Source: Aestuariicoccus sp032586235 (lineage in GTDB: Bacteria > Pseudomonadota > Alphaproteobacteria > Rhodobacterales > Rhodobacteraceae). From it: a stretch of DNA of 62,706 nt. Location: assembly GCF_032586235.1 (NCBI RefSeq), contig NZ_JAWHTD010000022.1, positions 1-62,706 of the forward strand, read 5' to 3'. A model generated the notes under the pieces. That model did no database searches. It saw nothing but the letters and a program-made list of their open reading frames with translations, and was not told the origin of the DNA. Made by a program: the position numbers and the translations under genes. Below, piece by piece: positions 28,908 through 38,200 of this stretch (position 1 is its first letter; the number at the start of each line of letters is the position of its first letter).

Positions 28908-29674
28908 TTTGGCCTCTTGTTCATATGCATTCCAATGAAATTTGTGATGATGATGCTTGCGCGAGCAAGCACAAAACCTAAAAGTGCCGCATCAAGGCTG
29001 AAAAAGACGGCCAGCATTCGGTACTCCTTGTACTGGATCACCAACCAAAGCTTCGCTGCGTCGTAAGCATAAAGCCAGGAGAGAAGTTCAGCAATCAAGC
29101 CGCGTCTTGCCGGTAGTTGGTCAATGCCGATTTTCAGCGCTTCCTGGAACGTTGCCGTCAGCATCTCGCCAGGTTGGGATTCCGATGACCACGTGATCCA
29201 CGCAATTATCAACGTGAAAGGTGCGGCCACCAGCCAGGTTCCTAGGGAAGTCGCCCAGTATCTGGCGAAGGGCTGTCGGAAGTGCCGGACTAAGAAGTCT
29301 TGCGACCAAGAAAATGAAAAGCCTGCAGTGAAAACAAGCATGAGGAGAATTGTTGCTTGGAGCGGGGATGCCGTAAGACATTGCCACGCGAGCAGAGCAA
29401 CCGAAACAAACACGAATGTCATCGCTAGAAATGCGGTCCGGAACTTGCCAGAAAGAAGACGGGACAAAGGCGACTGCGGAAGAAGAGCCAAATGTAATCT
29501 TTCCTTCCAAGGGTCGATAATAAGAGGCCAGGAGCCAAAAAATAACAAGACTGCCATAGGCAACAAAGCCAAGATGGCCCAATCGCTGAAGTGGTAGCCA
29601 ACTCTCCACAAATAGAGCGAAAGCCCAAGAAACGCTGTCGAGCCGACTGCCTTGATAAATGAAGAAAGCATCAA
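28904..29674 (-). CDS. Polytopic membrane protein of unknown function
   Basis: 256 residues with about six predicted membrane segments: near 10-27, 32-50 (AILALLPMAVLLFFGSW), 78-100 (FLAMTFVFVSVALLAW), 104-122, 138-160 (LGTWLVAAPFTLIIAW) and 222-250. The C-terminal tail is short and basic (MHMNKRPK). It is first in a two-gene operon with the 575-residue membrane protein, overlapping it by ATGA. No family recognised and no catalytic motif seen. The pair should act together at the inner membrane. Confidence 0.62.
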   Translation of the reverse strand: MMLSSFIKAVGSTAFLGLSLYLWRVGYHFSDWAILALLPMAVLLFFGSWPLIIDPWKERLHLALLPQSPLSRLLSGKFRTAFLAMTFVFVSVALLAWQCLTASPLQATILLMLVFTAGFSFSWSQDFLVRHFRQPFARYWATSLGTWLVAAPFTLIIAWITWSSESQPGEMLTATFQEALKIGIDQLPARRGLIAELLSWLYAYDAAKLWLVIQYKEYRMLAVFFSLDAALLGFVLARASIIITNFIGMHMNKRPK

Positions 29675-30009
29675 GAACCTAATGGGCTATTATATCTTGA
29701 ACCGTATCAGGCGCAGCCATGGATGCCAACACTGTCATCATCTTAGGCTCAGGATCTGTAATTTGCGGAGCTTGGCGGTGTTTCCCTTGAGGGTTTCAAG
29801 GATCTGTCCGCACTGATTGCTGTGAGGCGATCGTGCTGTATCGGGTTTCACAAGGCCGAACGTTGCATTGACTCGAAGCGGGCTCCTGGGCCCATCCGGT
29901 AACCTTCGCAGATCGTTCGTCCCTGCGTTCCCTCTCGGGACACCGCCCTCGGATCAGCTTTCCGGCTTCACCGCTGGCAAATGATTTCTATCTTACCTCA
30001 CGCTTCGAA
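29675..30009. other. Non-coding spacer
   Basis: About 335 bases between a membrane-protein start and the IS110 remnant. No gene seen; part may belong to the decayed 3' side of the IS110 element. Confidence 0.4.
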
Positions 30010-30240
30010 CTAAGTGCCGTCACGCAACATCGCGTGCATGATGACGGCAAGCCGCCCTTGGCAAGCGCCACGCGCGCCTTTCTCATACCTCGGCGTTTGG
30101 CGAACTTCTGGGCCCAGGTTTTGAGGGCGAAGTTGCCACGACTGCGCGTCAGGATCGAGTTGGCCGCTTCGTAGAGCAGCTTGCGGACCATGCTGTCGCC
30201 CTGTTTGGTGACGAGCTCAACTTCTCCCATCCCGGAATGC
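30010..30240 (-). pseudogene. IS110-family transposase, C-terminal remnant with frameshift
   Basis: The minus strand reads KQGDSMVRKLLYEAANSILT and FALKTWAQKFAKRRGMRKAR, the typical C-terminal part of IS110/IS1111 transposases. After VALAKG the expected continuation, RLAVIMHAMLRDGT then a stop, is found in another frame near 30058, so a frameshift is present. The catalytic N-terminus is missing. It lies ten bases from the stop of the neighbouring 317-residue gene, so its insertion may have trimmed that gene or its terminator. Confidence 0.72.
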
Positions 30241-30246
30241 CAAAAA

Positions 30247-31200
30247 TCAGACAAGTTGGAATTTTGCCGAAGGCAAGATGAGCAGAGGCTCGTTTTCCTC
30301 CGCGTCGACCTCGGAAAGATACCCGCGCGTGGAAATCTGTTTCGCCTGAAGCGTTTCGAGTAGCATCGGCTGCGAGGCAGCCAAGGCGCGTACCTCGCCA
30401 AGCAACGCCTGCACTCTTGAACCGAATTCCGCTGGGCCCTGCAGGCGATCCGCTGGAAGCACCAGAGAGATCTCCTCAAAATTTTGGGCGATGGTCGTGG
30501 CACGGTGTTGTGCCGCCGCCGCCTCGTCAAGCCAGCATAGAGCGCGCACCTGAGCTCCGCCGAGCGCGGCGAGAAAGGTTATTAGTTCGGTTGCCGTTCC
30601 GCTGTTAAGCGTCTCGTCGTCGCTGCTTCGGCGTAACCTCTCGATCATTTCGTCGCTCAGACGGCGCGCACCGCGTGCTACTTGCTCGGCGGCGTGACGC
30701 ACATCGCTTCGGACCCGCAATTCGTCGAGCTCCTGTAATTCCGAGCGAACATTAGCCCGCCACGAATCCACCTCGTCGCGGCGCCGCGCTTCGGTGACTT
30801 CCGAGAAGCCGTCCTCTACCTGCTTCGACAGCTTGTCCAAACGCCTTAGTGTGACAACCGTCGAAGCTACGGTTACACCAATACCCAGTCCGGTGACCGC
30901 AAGATTTGCGATCGACAGGGTATGCAGCCCGACCATCGCTGATTGAATTTGTTCTAGTCGCTTGCCGATCTGATGGTTCTGGAAGACGCCAATGACGCTG
31001 GTTACTGCGTTGAGAGGCGTAGCGTTGGCAAGGCCAGACGCGATGTCTAAGCCGTTCTGCAGTAGCCCTGTCTCTTGTAGATGCGCCACAATCTGACCGG
31101 TATTGCTGTCCTTTAGCAGCGCGCCGTACCGCACGACCTCACCCATGGTGTAGGCTGCTTTCCATTGGGCGGGAATAACGAAGTTGATTGGTACACTCAT
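30247..31200 (-). CDS. Coiled-coil/membrane-associated protein of unknown function
   Basis: 317 residues. The first 100 contain amphipathic and small-residue stretches (GLDIASGLANATPLNAVTSV). A hydrophobic segment follows at about 96-117 (IANLAVTGLGIGVTVASTVV), then a long, charged helical region (KLSKQVEDGFSEVTEARRRD) that should form coiled coil. No enzyme motif recognised. It overlaps the upstream gene by ATGA, forming a two-gene operon. The arrangement of a central hydrophobic hairpin and coiled coil recalls membrane-acting effectors, but no homology is claimed. Confidence 0.6.
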   Translation of the reverse strand: MSVPINFVIPAQWKAAYTMGEVVRYGALLKDSNTGQIVAHLQETGLLQNGLDIASGLANATPLNAVTSVIGVFQNHQIGKRLEQIQSAMVGLHTLSIANLAVTGLGIGVTVASTVVTLRRLDKLSKQVEDGFSEVTEARRRDEVDSWRANVRSELQELDELRVRSDVRHAAEQVARGARRLSDEMIERLRRSSDDETLNSGTATELITFLAALGGAQVRALCWLDEAAAAQHRATTIAQNFEEISLVLPADRLQGPAEFGSRVQALLGEVRALAASQPMLLETLQAKQISTRGYLSEVDAEENEPLLILPSAKFQLV

Positions 31201-31838
31201 GCGTTGACCCCCTTGAAGCGTTGCTCTCGCACGAAGTCCAAGTGCTGCATCGCGTTGTTCCTGATCGAAGCGCTGCCCGTCTTTCCCTCAATCAGGGTTT
31301 CAGACAAGTAGGTTTCGGCACGGGATTTCAGGCTGTTCCGGTACATATCAGCAGCCTTTTCTCTGACGCTTCGCGATGCGAAGGCCAAGGCGCCCGCGGC
31401 ACTCGCGCCAACCGCGAACATAGGCCAACTGACTATCGGAGCGGCGAAGAAAAGGAATGCGGATGAAGTTGTGGTCGCCATTGCCGTGGCGCCGATTGCA
31501 GTGCCGATTGAAGCGGCGGCCAGGGCGCTTCCTGCGCCCATAAGCGCCCAGCTACTTGTATTGTCCTCGTTTGTGTCATCGGATTCCACGTGCCGTATGG
31601 ATTCCAGCAGGTTCTCGTCAATGCTGCGTGCCAGCCGTCTTTGAAAAATGTTCACGTCTGAGCGGAGCTGCTCTTTAATTGCGGTCTTGGTTTCCGATTT
31701 TGGAAAAAAAAGATCGCGCAGGCTCAGGGCGTCGATAGAATCACAAGCTTTTGCAAGATATCTTTGCTTGGCTTGTTCGCATTCCCGAACGACGCGTGCG
31801 CGTTCTTCGAGATACCAATCTATGATCTCCGATCTCAT
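31197..31838 (-). CDS. Small protein with hydrophobic hairpin, unknown function
   Basis: 213 residues from ATG 31838; a TTG at 31862 would add eight residues, and neither start has a good ribosome site. The N-terminal 95 residues are helical and charged. Residues about 98-150 are alanine/glycine-rich and hydrophobic (ALMGAGSALAAASIGTAIGA, AFLFFAAPIVSWPMFAVGAS), likely two membrane helices. A basic helical tail follows. The 3' end overlaps the 317-residue gene, and both proteins share the plan of helices around a small-residue hydrophobic core. No family recognised. Confidence 0.58.
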   Translation of the reverse strand: MRSEIIDWYLEERARVVRECEQAKQRYLAKACDSIDALSLRDLFFPKSETKTAIKEQLRSDVNIFQRRLARSIDENLLESIRHVESDDTNEDNTSSWALMGAGSALAAASIGTAIGATAMATTTSSAFLFFAAPIVSWPMFAVGASAAGALAFASRSVREKAADMYRNSLKSRAETYLSETLIEGKTGSASIRNNAMQHLDFVREQRFKGVNA

Positions 31839-31956
31839 TAGGATTGATGGGGCTGACGTCAAAAAATAAATCCATTAAATCATATTGTTCGTTGACTTTT
31901 CTTCCATGACCATCTTCGCGTTTGAAGCGCCAGTTGGCAACTTCTTTATTGCCGGT

Positions 31957-32967
31957 TCAGGAGAAGACCCTTTCGATCGCCAACATGTTGTCAGAGGGCA
32001 CGCCGTGGCTCACCAGGATAACGTCGAGGTCTTCATCGACCACCTGCTCCAATGCTCCGCGGATGGCATCATCGATCCAGTCATCCCGATTGCCGAAGGC
32101 GCCACCGCCCAGCCGGGTCAGCAGGAGCTTGTTGCTCTTGCCGCGCGAGGCGTTCCTGAGACCAGCCAGCACCGTGGCTTCGTAGGCGGCCTCCAGAACA
32201 AGCCGGGCGAAGGGCTCCCAAGCGGAGGCGGGGAGGGAGGAATAAGCGACCGGTACGGCCGAGCAGAAGGCCTGCGAGACGAATATCCCATCGTCAGGAT
32301 CGCACTCCGTGACCTGTACGTCCTGCTGAACGCCGATCCGCAAGGTGCCTTTCAGGGCCTCCCGGTCGGCAGGATCCATCGTGCCTAGCAGATCGCCGAT
32401 CATTTCCAGGCCGTCGCGCGTTGCCAGCGCATAGCCATTCCGCATCTGCCAGAGAGGAGATCGCGGGTAGTCGAGATGTTCAATCAGTTGTGCGCCCAGG
32501 TCCGCAAGGCAATCGATCTGTCGCGCGGCCGTCTGCCCCTGCTGATTCCCAACCGGGACAAGGTAGTTCCGATAGATCGTCGCGGCGCCTGCGGCGATGG
32601 CACAGGCCGGTCCCTGCGTCGGATCATTGCGGTAACGGGTGACCCCGTCTTCCGGCGTAACGTGGGGCGTAATCATCTCGAGCACGTTAAACTGTGATGC
32701 GACCTGGAACAAAGCGTTTGCATATTCCGGATCCGCGTGCATTTTCCTCGCGTCTCCGGACACATTTCTCACAGTCAACCGACCAGACGAATGGGATAGT
32801 CCGCGCTGTTCCCTTAATTCGGCAAGGCTTGGTAACCGGAACTCTCCGACGGCGAAACGCTGCGTGGATTGTCTCGAACAGAGATAACCGTCGGCTTCGA
32901 AGAGCTGGGACTGGGCATACTTGTAGCTGCTCTCCTTGAATCCGGTGATCTTCTCAAACCAATCCAT
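31957..32967 (-). CDS. Macrodomain-like (PARG-type) protein
   Basis: 336 residues from ATG 32967, which has GAGGAGA seven bases upstream; an earlier ATG at 33042 overlaps the VWA stop and would add 25 residues. The family is recognised by QFNVLEMITPHVTPEDGVTR, by NDPTQGPACAIAAGA, and by LTRLGGGAFGN near 284-293, which resembles the glycine-rich loop of poly(ADP-ribose) glycohydrolase/macrodomain folds. It may bind or hydrolyse ADP-ribose derivatives; this is inferred from the loop. Third gene of a MerR-VWA-macro operon on the minus strand. Confidence 0.65.
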   Translation of the reverse strand: MDWFEKITGFKESSYKYAQSQLFEADGYLCSRQSTQRFAVGEFRLPSLAELREQRGLSHSSGRLTVRNVSGDARKMHADPEYANALFQVASQFNVLEMITPHVTPEDGVTRYRNDPTQGPACAIAAGAATIYRNYLVPVGNQQGQTAARQIDCLADLGAQLIEHLDYPRSPLWQMRNGYALATRDGLEMIGDLLGTMDPADREALKGTLRIGVQQDVQVTECDPDDGIFVSQAFCSAVPVAYSSLPASAWEPFARLVLEAAYEATVLAGLRNASRGKSNKLLLTRLGGGAFGNRDDWIDDAIRGALEQVVDEDLDVILVSHGVPSDNMLAIERVFS

Positions 32968-33038
32968 GATGCCGTCTCCTCTGCGACCATCGTCGCCCGC
33001 AACACTTGCCCCGCCTCTACTACGTTGATCGAGAATTT

Positions 33039-34376
33039 TCATCCGTCGTTGCGGTTTTGCGAGCGAGGCATCCGTTTGCCCTGAGCCATCTTGCGGCGCA
33101 GATAGCTCGGTTTCGTGCTTTCCATATCAAGGTCATAGGATTTTTCGGAATGAGCACTACTTGCAGCAAGCCGGGAGCGCATTCTATTGACGGAGTACAT
33201 CGCCTCTTTCGAAAACCCCTCGGTGTTACGCTTCTCTGCGAGGCTCTTCAGAGTTGTCAGGGCTTGTTCAACCCAAGGGTTTTCACCAGCTTCGGATTGT
33301 GCCTCACGCAGGAGGTGATCTACTTCGTTCCAGTCCTGGCGTCGTGCAGCCACTTGGGCCTGCTCCTGAAGCTCGGCGGCGCGAAGCTCTCTTGTTCTTG
33401 CGCGAACAGTCTCGTCCTCGGTCACGGCATGGAAAGCTGAAGCCGGAAGCCGTGGCAGTCGCAGGTGCACGGGTCCATCACCGACATCTTTGCCGTCCTT
33501 GTCCCGCCCCCGAACCAGCGCGCTCAGAAGCAACCTTTCGTTAGGCTGCTCGCCTCTCTCATCGAAGCGCAGCTCGACCACGGCCCAGGCTTCCCCATCG
33601 TAAGCAAGGTCAGGAAGCAGAACTGAACCCTCCTTTTCAGTATAACGGTTCAGAACCAGCAGTTCGACTCCTTCGCCGGCGCTGAGTTGGAGCTGCATCT
33701 GGCGGGCGCAGATATTGCGGAGCAGGTCGAACTCTTCTGCAAAAGGATCGGCAAGGTCCTCGGCGGTTTCGCCGTAATAACCGTTGCCTCTGCCTGCTCG
33801 AGCCATTTCCGCCATGAGGTGCTCGTTGAAATGATGGCCAAGCCCGCAGGTAGATGTGGTGATCCCGTGATCGGCCATGCGGGCGCAATCAGCAGCGATG
33901 GCTGATGGCTCAGTAAGTCCGCGGTTCGCCGCACCGTCTGAAAGCAACAGCACGCGCGCAGGCGTTGCGGGTTCCCGCATCGCGATTGCTTGTTCGACCC
34001 CCAGCATCCAACCGTCGTGCAAGGCTGTCATACCCCGTTCCTGGATCTGCGCGATAGCGTTGCACGCGGCTCGTCCATCTCCGAGAGGGCCGCCAGGATG
34101 CATGACCTCGGCTTCATTATCGAAGGCCACAATGGCTAACCGATCGGTCGGACGCAGGCCTGTCACGATCTGCTCAGCAGCGCGTTTTGCCTCGTCAAGC
34201 GGTTGGCCCGCCATCGAGCCGGAACGGTCGAGAACCAGAGAAAGGTTAAGCGGCGGGCGATCTTCAGCGGTGGTTTTGGGGGCTGAAGGCGCCACCACAC
34301 GTACAAGCGCGTTCAGCGTGTTGGTATGGTTTTCGAGGCGCGCAGGTATCTGGGGAACAATTTTCAGGTTAATCAT
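33039..34376 (-). CDS. VWA-domain protein
   Basis: 445 residues from ATG 34376, preceded by AAGGAGA at a suitable distance; longer readings lack support. The von Willebrand A domain begins near residue 45 with a complete MIDAS start, DRSGS at 50-54. It continues with TDRLAIVAFDNEA and VLLLSDGAANRG. The second half (about 240-445) has a beta-rich section and a helical tail with basic residues. VWA domains mediate metal-dependent protein contacts. It overlaps both the MerR gene (stop inside the ribosome-site region) and the macrodomain gene region, so the three are co-translated. No signal peptide. Confidence 0.8.
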   Translation of the reverse strand: MINLKIVPQIPARLENHTNTLNALVRVVAPSAPKTTAEDRPPLNLSLVLDRSGSMAGQPLDEAKRAAEQIVTGLRPTDRLAIVAFDNEAEVMHPGGPLGDGRAACNAIAQIQERGMTALHDGWMLGVEQAIAMREPATPARVLLLSDGAANRGLTEPSAIAADCARMADHGITTSTCGLGHHFNEHLMAEMARAGRGNGYYGETAEDLADPFAEEFDLLRNICARQMQLQLSAGEGVELLVLNRYTEKEGSVLLPDLAYDGEAWAVVELRFDERGEQPNERLLLSALVRGRDKDGKDVGDGPVHLRLPRLPASAFHAVTEDETVRARTRELRAAELQEQAQVAARRQDWNEVDHLLREAQSEAGENPWVEQALTTLKSLAEKRNTEGFSKEAMYSVNRMRSRLAASSAHSEKSYDLDMESTKPSYLRRKMAQGKRMPRSQNRNDG

Positions 34377-35061
34377 TAGTGTCTTCTCCTTTGGCTCTAA
34401 TTCTCGGGTCGGTGAGACAGGCGCTGACTGCATGAGCAATGGCCTCAGCCTCGCGCGCCCCAATGTTTTTCAAGCGTCTTGTCTCGATGGTAAGTTCGAC
34501 GCCTGGTGCAATTTCGATGCGGGTCATCTGCTGGCTCCTAAGTTTGCCTTGTTCGAGACCAAGCGTATCTCGCAAGCTTGTCAGTGCATTGCGGGCCTCA
34601 CTGTCGCCTCGCATGCGGCTGAACGCGCGTTCCGCACTCACCATCTGGGGAGCCGTGGGCCTAGTGCTTGCTCTATCTTGCATCCGACGCAAATCTGAGA
34701 GTGCAGGGTCCTCAGCGCTTGTCGCGCGAGGTGTGGGCGAACCCGGCAGCAAGGCTCTGATTTCTTCGATCGACGAGACAAGAAAAAACTCAGCAATCTT
34801 TTGCAGCGGCCAGCCTTCGGAAAGCAATTTGCGCGCTGCCAGAAGCCGTACAAGGTGGTCCCAGCCATAAATGGCGACCTTACCTTCTCGCCGAGGGCGC
34901 TCAAGAATATGGCGTTGCGCGTAATCGCGGATAAGGCGGACAGTTACGTCGGAAGTATCCTCGACCCCAAGTCGCCGCGCCCAGAATGTGGTCTTGTGCG
35001 CCAGTGCTTCCGCATCACCTGTCCAATCCCGGACTTCATCTATCGAAGTATGTCCCAACAT
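34369..35061 (-). CDS. MerR-family transcriptional regulator
   Basis: 230 residues. The N-terminal 100 fit a MerR-type DNA-binding region: DTSDVTVRLIRDYAQRHIL, then GWDHLVRLLAARKLLSEGWP and LQKIAEFFLVSS. The remainder, with ALTSLRDTLGLEQG and VELTIETRRLKNIGAREAEA, is not a known ligand domain to me. AGGA lies four bases before the ATG. A palindrome 13 bases upstream looks like its own operator. As the first gene it probably controls the VWA and macrodomain genes. Confidence 0.72.
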   Translation of the reverse strand: MLGHTSIDEVRDWTGDAEALAHKTTFWARRLGVEDTSDVTVRLIRDYAQRHILERPRREGKVAIYGWDHLVRLLAARKLLSEGWPLQKIAEFFLVSSIEEIRALLPGSPTPRATSAEDPALSDLRRMQDRASTRPTAPQMVSAERAFSRMRGDSEARNALTSLRDTLGLEQGKLRSQQMTRIEIAPGVELTIETRRLKNIGAREAEAIAHAVSACLTDPRIRAKGEDTND

Positions 35062-35073
35062 CTTATCCTGTCA

Positions 35074-35093
35074 TTGACATCGCACAATGTAAA
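35074..35093. promoter_or_regulatory. MerR-type palindrome before the MerR-VWA-macro operon
   Basis: TTGACATCGCACAATGTAAA reads on the minus strand as TTTACAT-N6-ATGTCAA, an inverted repeat with one mismatch, ending 13 bases from the MerR start codon. Repeats of TTTACAT/ATGTAAA form are common for MerR-type regulators. Seen directly; binding inferred. Confidence 0.5.
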
Positions 35094-35296
35094 CGTTCGA
35101 ACAGTCCCTTTCAACGGCTCATTTGATTTTTTTTTGGTGAAAGGTTCTCCCTTTGGAGATTTCGTCGAGGCTTTGTTGCAAGTGATGAGTTACTTCATGC
35201 CACCGTCCCGACGGTCTTTTTGTCTTAACAGGTCCATGATGTGGCGAGTTCTGTACTGATTGGACTGATCGAATGGGAACTATGCGCGAGCAGACA

Positions 35297-38200
35297 TCAG
35301 GTGAATTCAATCACCTTTGCGTCTGCGATGCTCAAGGTGCCCTCACTCATCCAGTGGATGGCGACGCCGTCTAATGGTTTGTCTGGCCGTAGACGGCGAA
35401 CCATGGCGGCGTAGGCGTCCAGCTGCGGCTGGTAGGTGGCGAAGCGTGCTGCGGGGTCGGGGCAGGGGCCGGATTTGTGGTCGACGATCAACAGGCCGCG
35501 TGGTCCTTCGGCAAGGCAGTCGAGGATGGCGTTGGTCTCGGATTCATCGGCAGCGGTCTCCTGCAGCGGTAGTTCGAAATGCAACCGGTCATAGCCGCGA
35601 TCCGCCAGCCAGCCTGTCAGCGCCTCTGCCTGCGCGGCGATCTGCGCGATGGCGCTTTCGGGCAGACCCGTCGCTGCTTGGAGGCGCTCCGCCAGATCGG
35701 CGCGCTCGGCCAGAACGCGGAAGGCCAGATGCCAGGCGGTGCCACGCTCGGCTGCGCTGTCGGTGCGGGTCTCTGCGACGCCAGGCGCGAGGCGGATGGT
35801 TTCAAGCGGCGTGGGCGGCGCCGGGCCGGGGGTGGCCAGCGTTGAAGGGCTGCGCCGCCAGAGCGTGCGAGGGCCGTCAGGCAGGGCGCACGCAGTGCCG
35901 AAGCGTGGAAGGGTTCCGCTGGCCGCGTTCGAGGGAATGGCGGGTTCGTTGGGCAGGCCCTCGGCCACGCGGGCGGCGAAACTCTGTCCTGCGACCGTCA
36001 GCGTGCCATCACCGGTTTCGAACCCGGCACGGTCGCGCAGCAGGTCCACCATGCGTTCGGCGTTTTCGCGTGGCTTTGATCTCTCGCGCGGCATAACGAG
36101 AATAAGGCGGTCCCGTGCGCGGGTCAGGGCGACATAGAGCTTGCGCGCGGCATCGCGTTCGTCCGCCGGCCGCTGCGCCTCGGTGAAGGGTTCCTGGCTC
36201 TCGGGTGCGGAGAAGTTAGGCAGATATTCCAGCCCCGCGTGATCCAGCACGTTGTCCAGATCGTCGAAAGCATCGAACTCGGCCCGCAACGCACCAGGGC
36301 GCTCGGCGATCTTCTGGTCCAGCCCTGCAACCACGGTGATCGGCCATTCGCGGCCCTTGGCGGCGTGCCAGGTGCAGATTTCGATGCCTGAGGCGGACCA
36401 GCCATCGGGGTCGGGGTGGCGGTCCCACTCCTTGGCGGATTGCTGAGCGATCCAGCCCAGAAAGACCTGCAACCCGGCGCCGTGGAGCCCGGCGGCCGCG
36501 CGCAAATCCTCTGCCATGGCGTCGAATTCTTGCGCTTCGGCCTCAAGCCGCGCCAGATCGGCCAGCGCCTGCGCGGGCGCAGCCAGCCCGGCGGCCCAGT
36601 CGCGTAGGCCGGTGACGCGCAGCACGGCAGCTAGGGTCACGGCCACCGGGCGGGTCGCGATCCCAACATTCAGCGCGCGCAGGGGCGCGAGCGTCTCATG
36701 TGTGTCGAGCCCCCCGTCGACGGCGTTTCGCATTGCATCCTCCAGCGGCATCCTGGGCGGCCCGAGCGTCAGCCAGGCGAGCGCGGCGTGGGTGTCGTCC
36801 GGGTCGGCGGCAAGCGTGAGCGCAGCCTGCGCGGCCCGCATCGCGATTGAGCTCAGCCAGCCGTCCTGCCGGATGCGCACCGGCAGGCCATGCGCCTCGA
36901 GCGCAGCGGCGGCGGCGCTCGACTTGTCGTGGGTGTAGGTTAGCACGGCCACGTCTCCGGGCCGGACGGGGCGCATCTGGTCGAGCGTCTTGTCATGGAT
37001 CAGGGTCCCGGCGGCCAGAATGTCGGCCACGCGGTTGGCGATGCACTCCGCCGTGGTGTCCTTACGCCCTTTCGGCAGGTGCAGCACCTCGAGCGCGGTC
37101 TCGCCTGTCGCGGCGCGCTGCGGCGCGAGCGGCTGGTATCCGTCAAAGAGCGTGGGGCCTAGCGCGTTCACCATCTCCATAATCTGGGGCTCGGAACGCC
37201 AGTTGCAGGTCAGCGGCGTGACGCTTTCGGGATGCGTGGCCTGCAGCGCGTCGGAAAGGCGCGGATCGGCACCCTGAAAACCCATGATCGACTGCTTGGT
37301 GTCGCCCACGATCAGCGCCCGTTTCGCGCCCCGCGCCAGACGCCAGAGCAGGGCAAACTGCACCGGGTTGGTGTCCTGGAACTCGTCGATGACGACGCAG
37401 TCGATTTCGCCCAGCACCGCTTGCAGGATCTCGGGGCGGGTGGCGAGCAGCGCTTCGGTCTCGGCGATCATGTCGGCATAGTCGATAAGCCCGGCGCGGC
37501 GCTTGGCGGCGTCATAGGCGGCCAGCACCTCCTGCGCGCCAGTGACGAGCGCGGTGAGGCGGGCCTTGGCGTCGGCCAGCGGGCCAGGGTGACGCGGCAG
37601 GGCATCGGCGGCGGCGATCACGGCCCCTGCGAGGCTGTCATAGCCTTCTGGAGTGGGCGCGCCGCGTTTTGACAGACGCAGATTGCGCAGTTTCTGCCAG
37701 AGTGCCCAATCACGTGTCAGCGTCTTGCCGGTCGCCGCGCGCCGCAGATCGCGGTGGTTCTCCGAGAATGTCTTTACGGCCGAAGCATTGCCCTCAAAAT
37801 CGGGCGCAAGACTGTCAGGGAAAGCCTTCAGCAGATCGCGCACGGCCAGTAGCAGAGCAGCCGTCAGGGCCGCGCCGTCGTCCTCGCAAGCCCCGTAACC
37901 TTTGGTCATGGCCGCCAATGCAGGCGTCAGAATGTCGGGCGATTGTCCTCGCGCGCCAAGGCCGCGGATCAGGTCGACCGTCCGCAGCAGATCGGCGCGA
38001 AAGCCGTCTTCGGCCGTGGTCTGGGTCACGTGGTTCCAAGTATAGCCAAACCGTCCGAGGTCCTCCATCAACGGTTGCAGCGCTGGGCAGCGGGTCATCT
38101 CAAGCCGGATCAGCAGGTCGCGCTCGGGTTCGCTCAGCAAGCGGTTCCCGGGCGCGCGCCCGGCGGCGAAGGCATGTTCGGTGAGTAGTCGCTGCCCGAG

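Noticed and set aside
29988..30530. Minus ORF of 180 codons as an intact gene
   Set aside because: Only its C-terminal part is protein-like (IS110 transposase tail, frameshifted); the first 95 codons are out of frame over the 317-residue gene.
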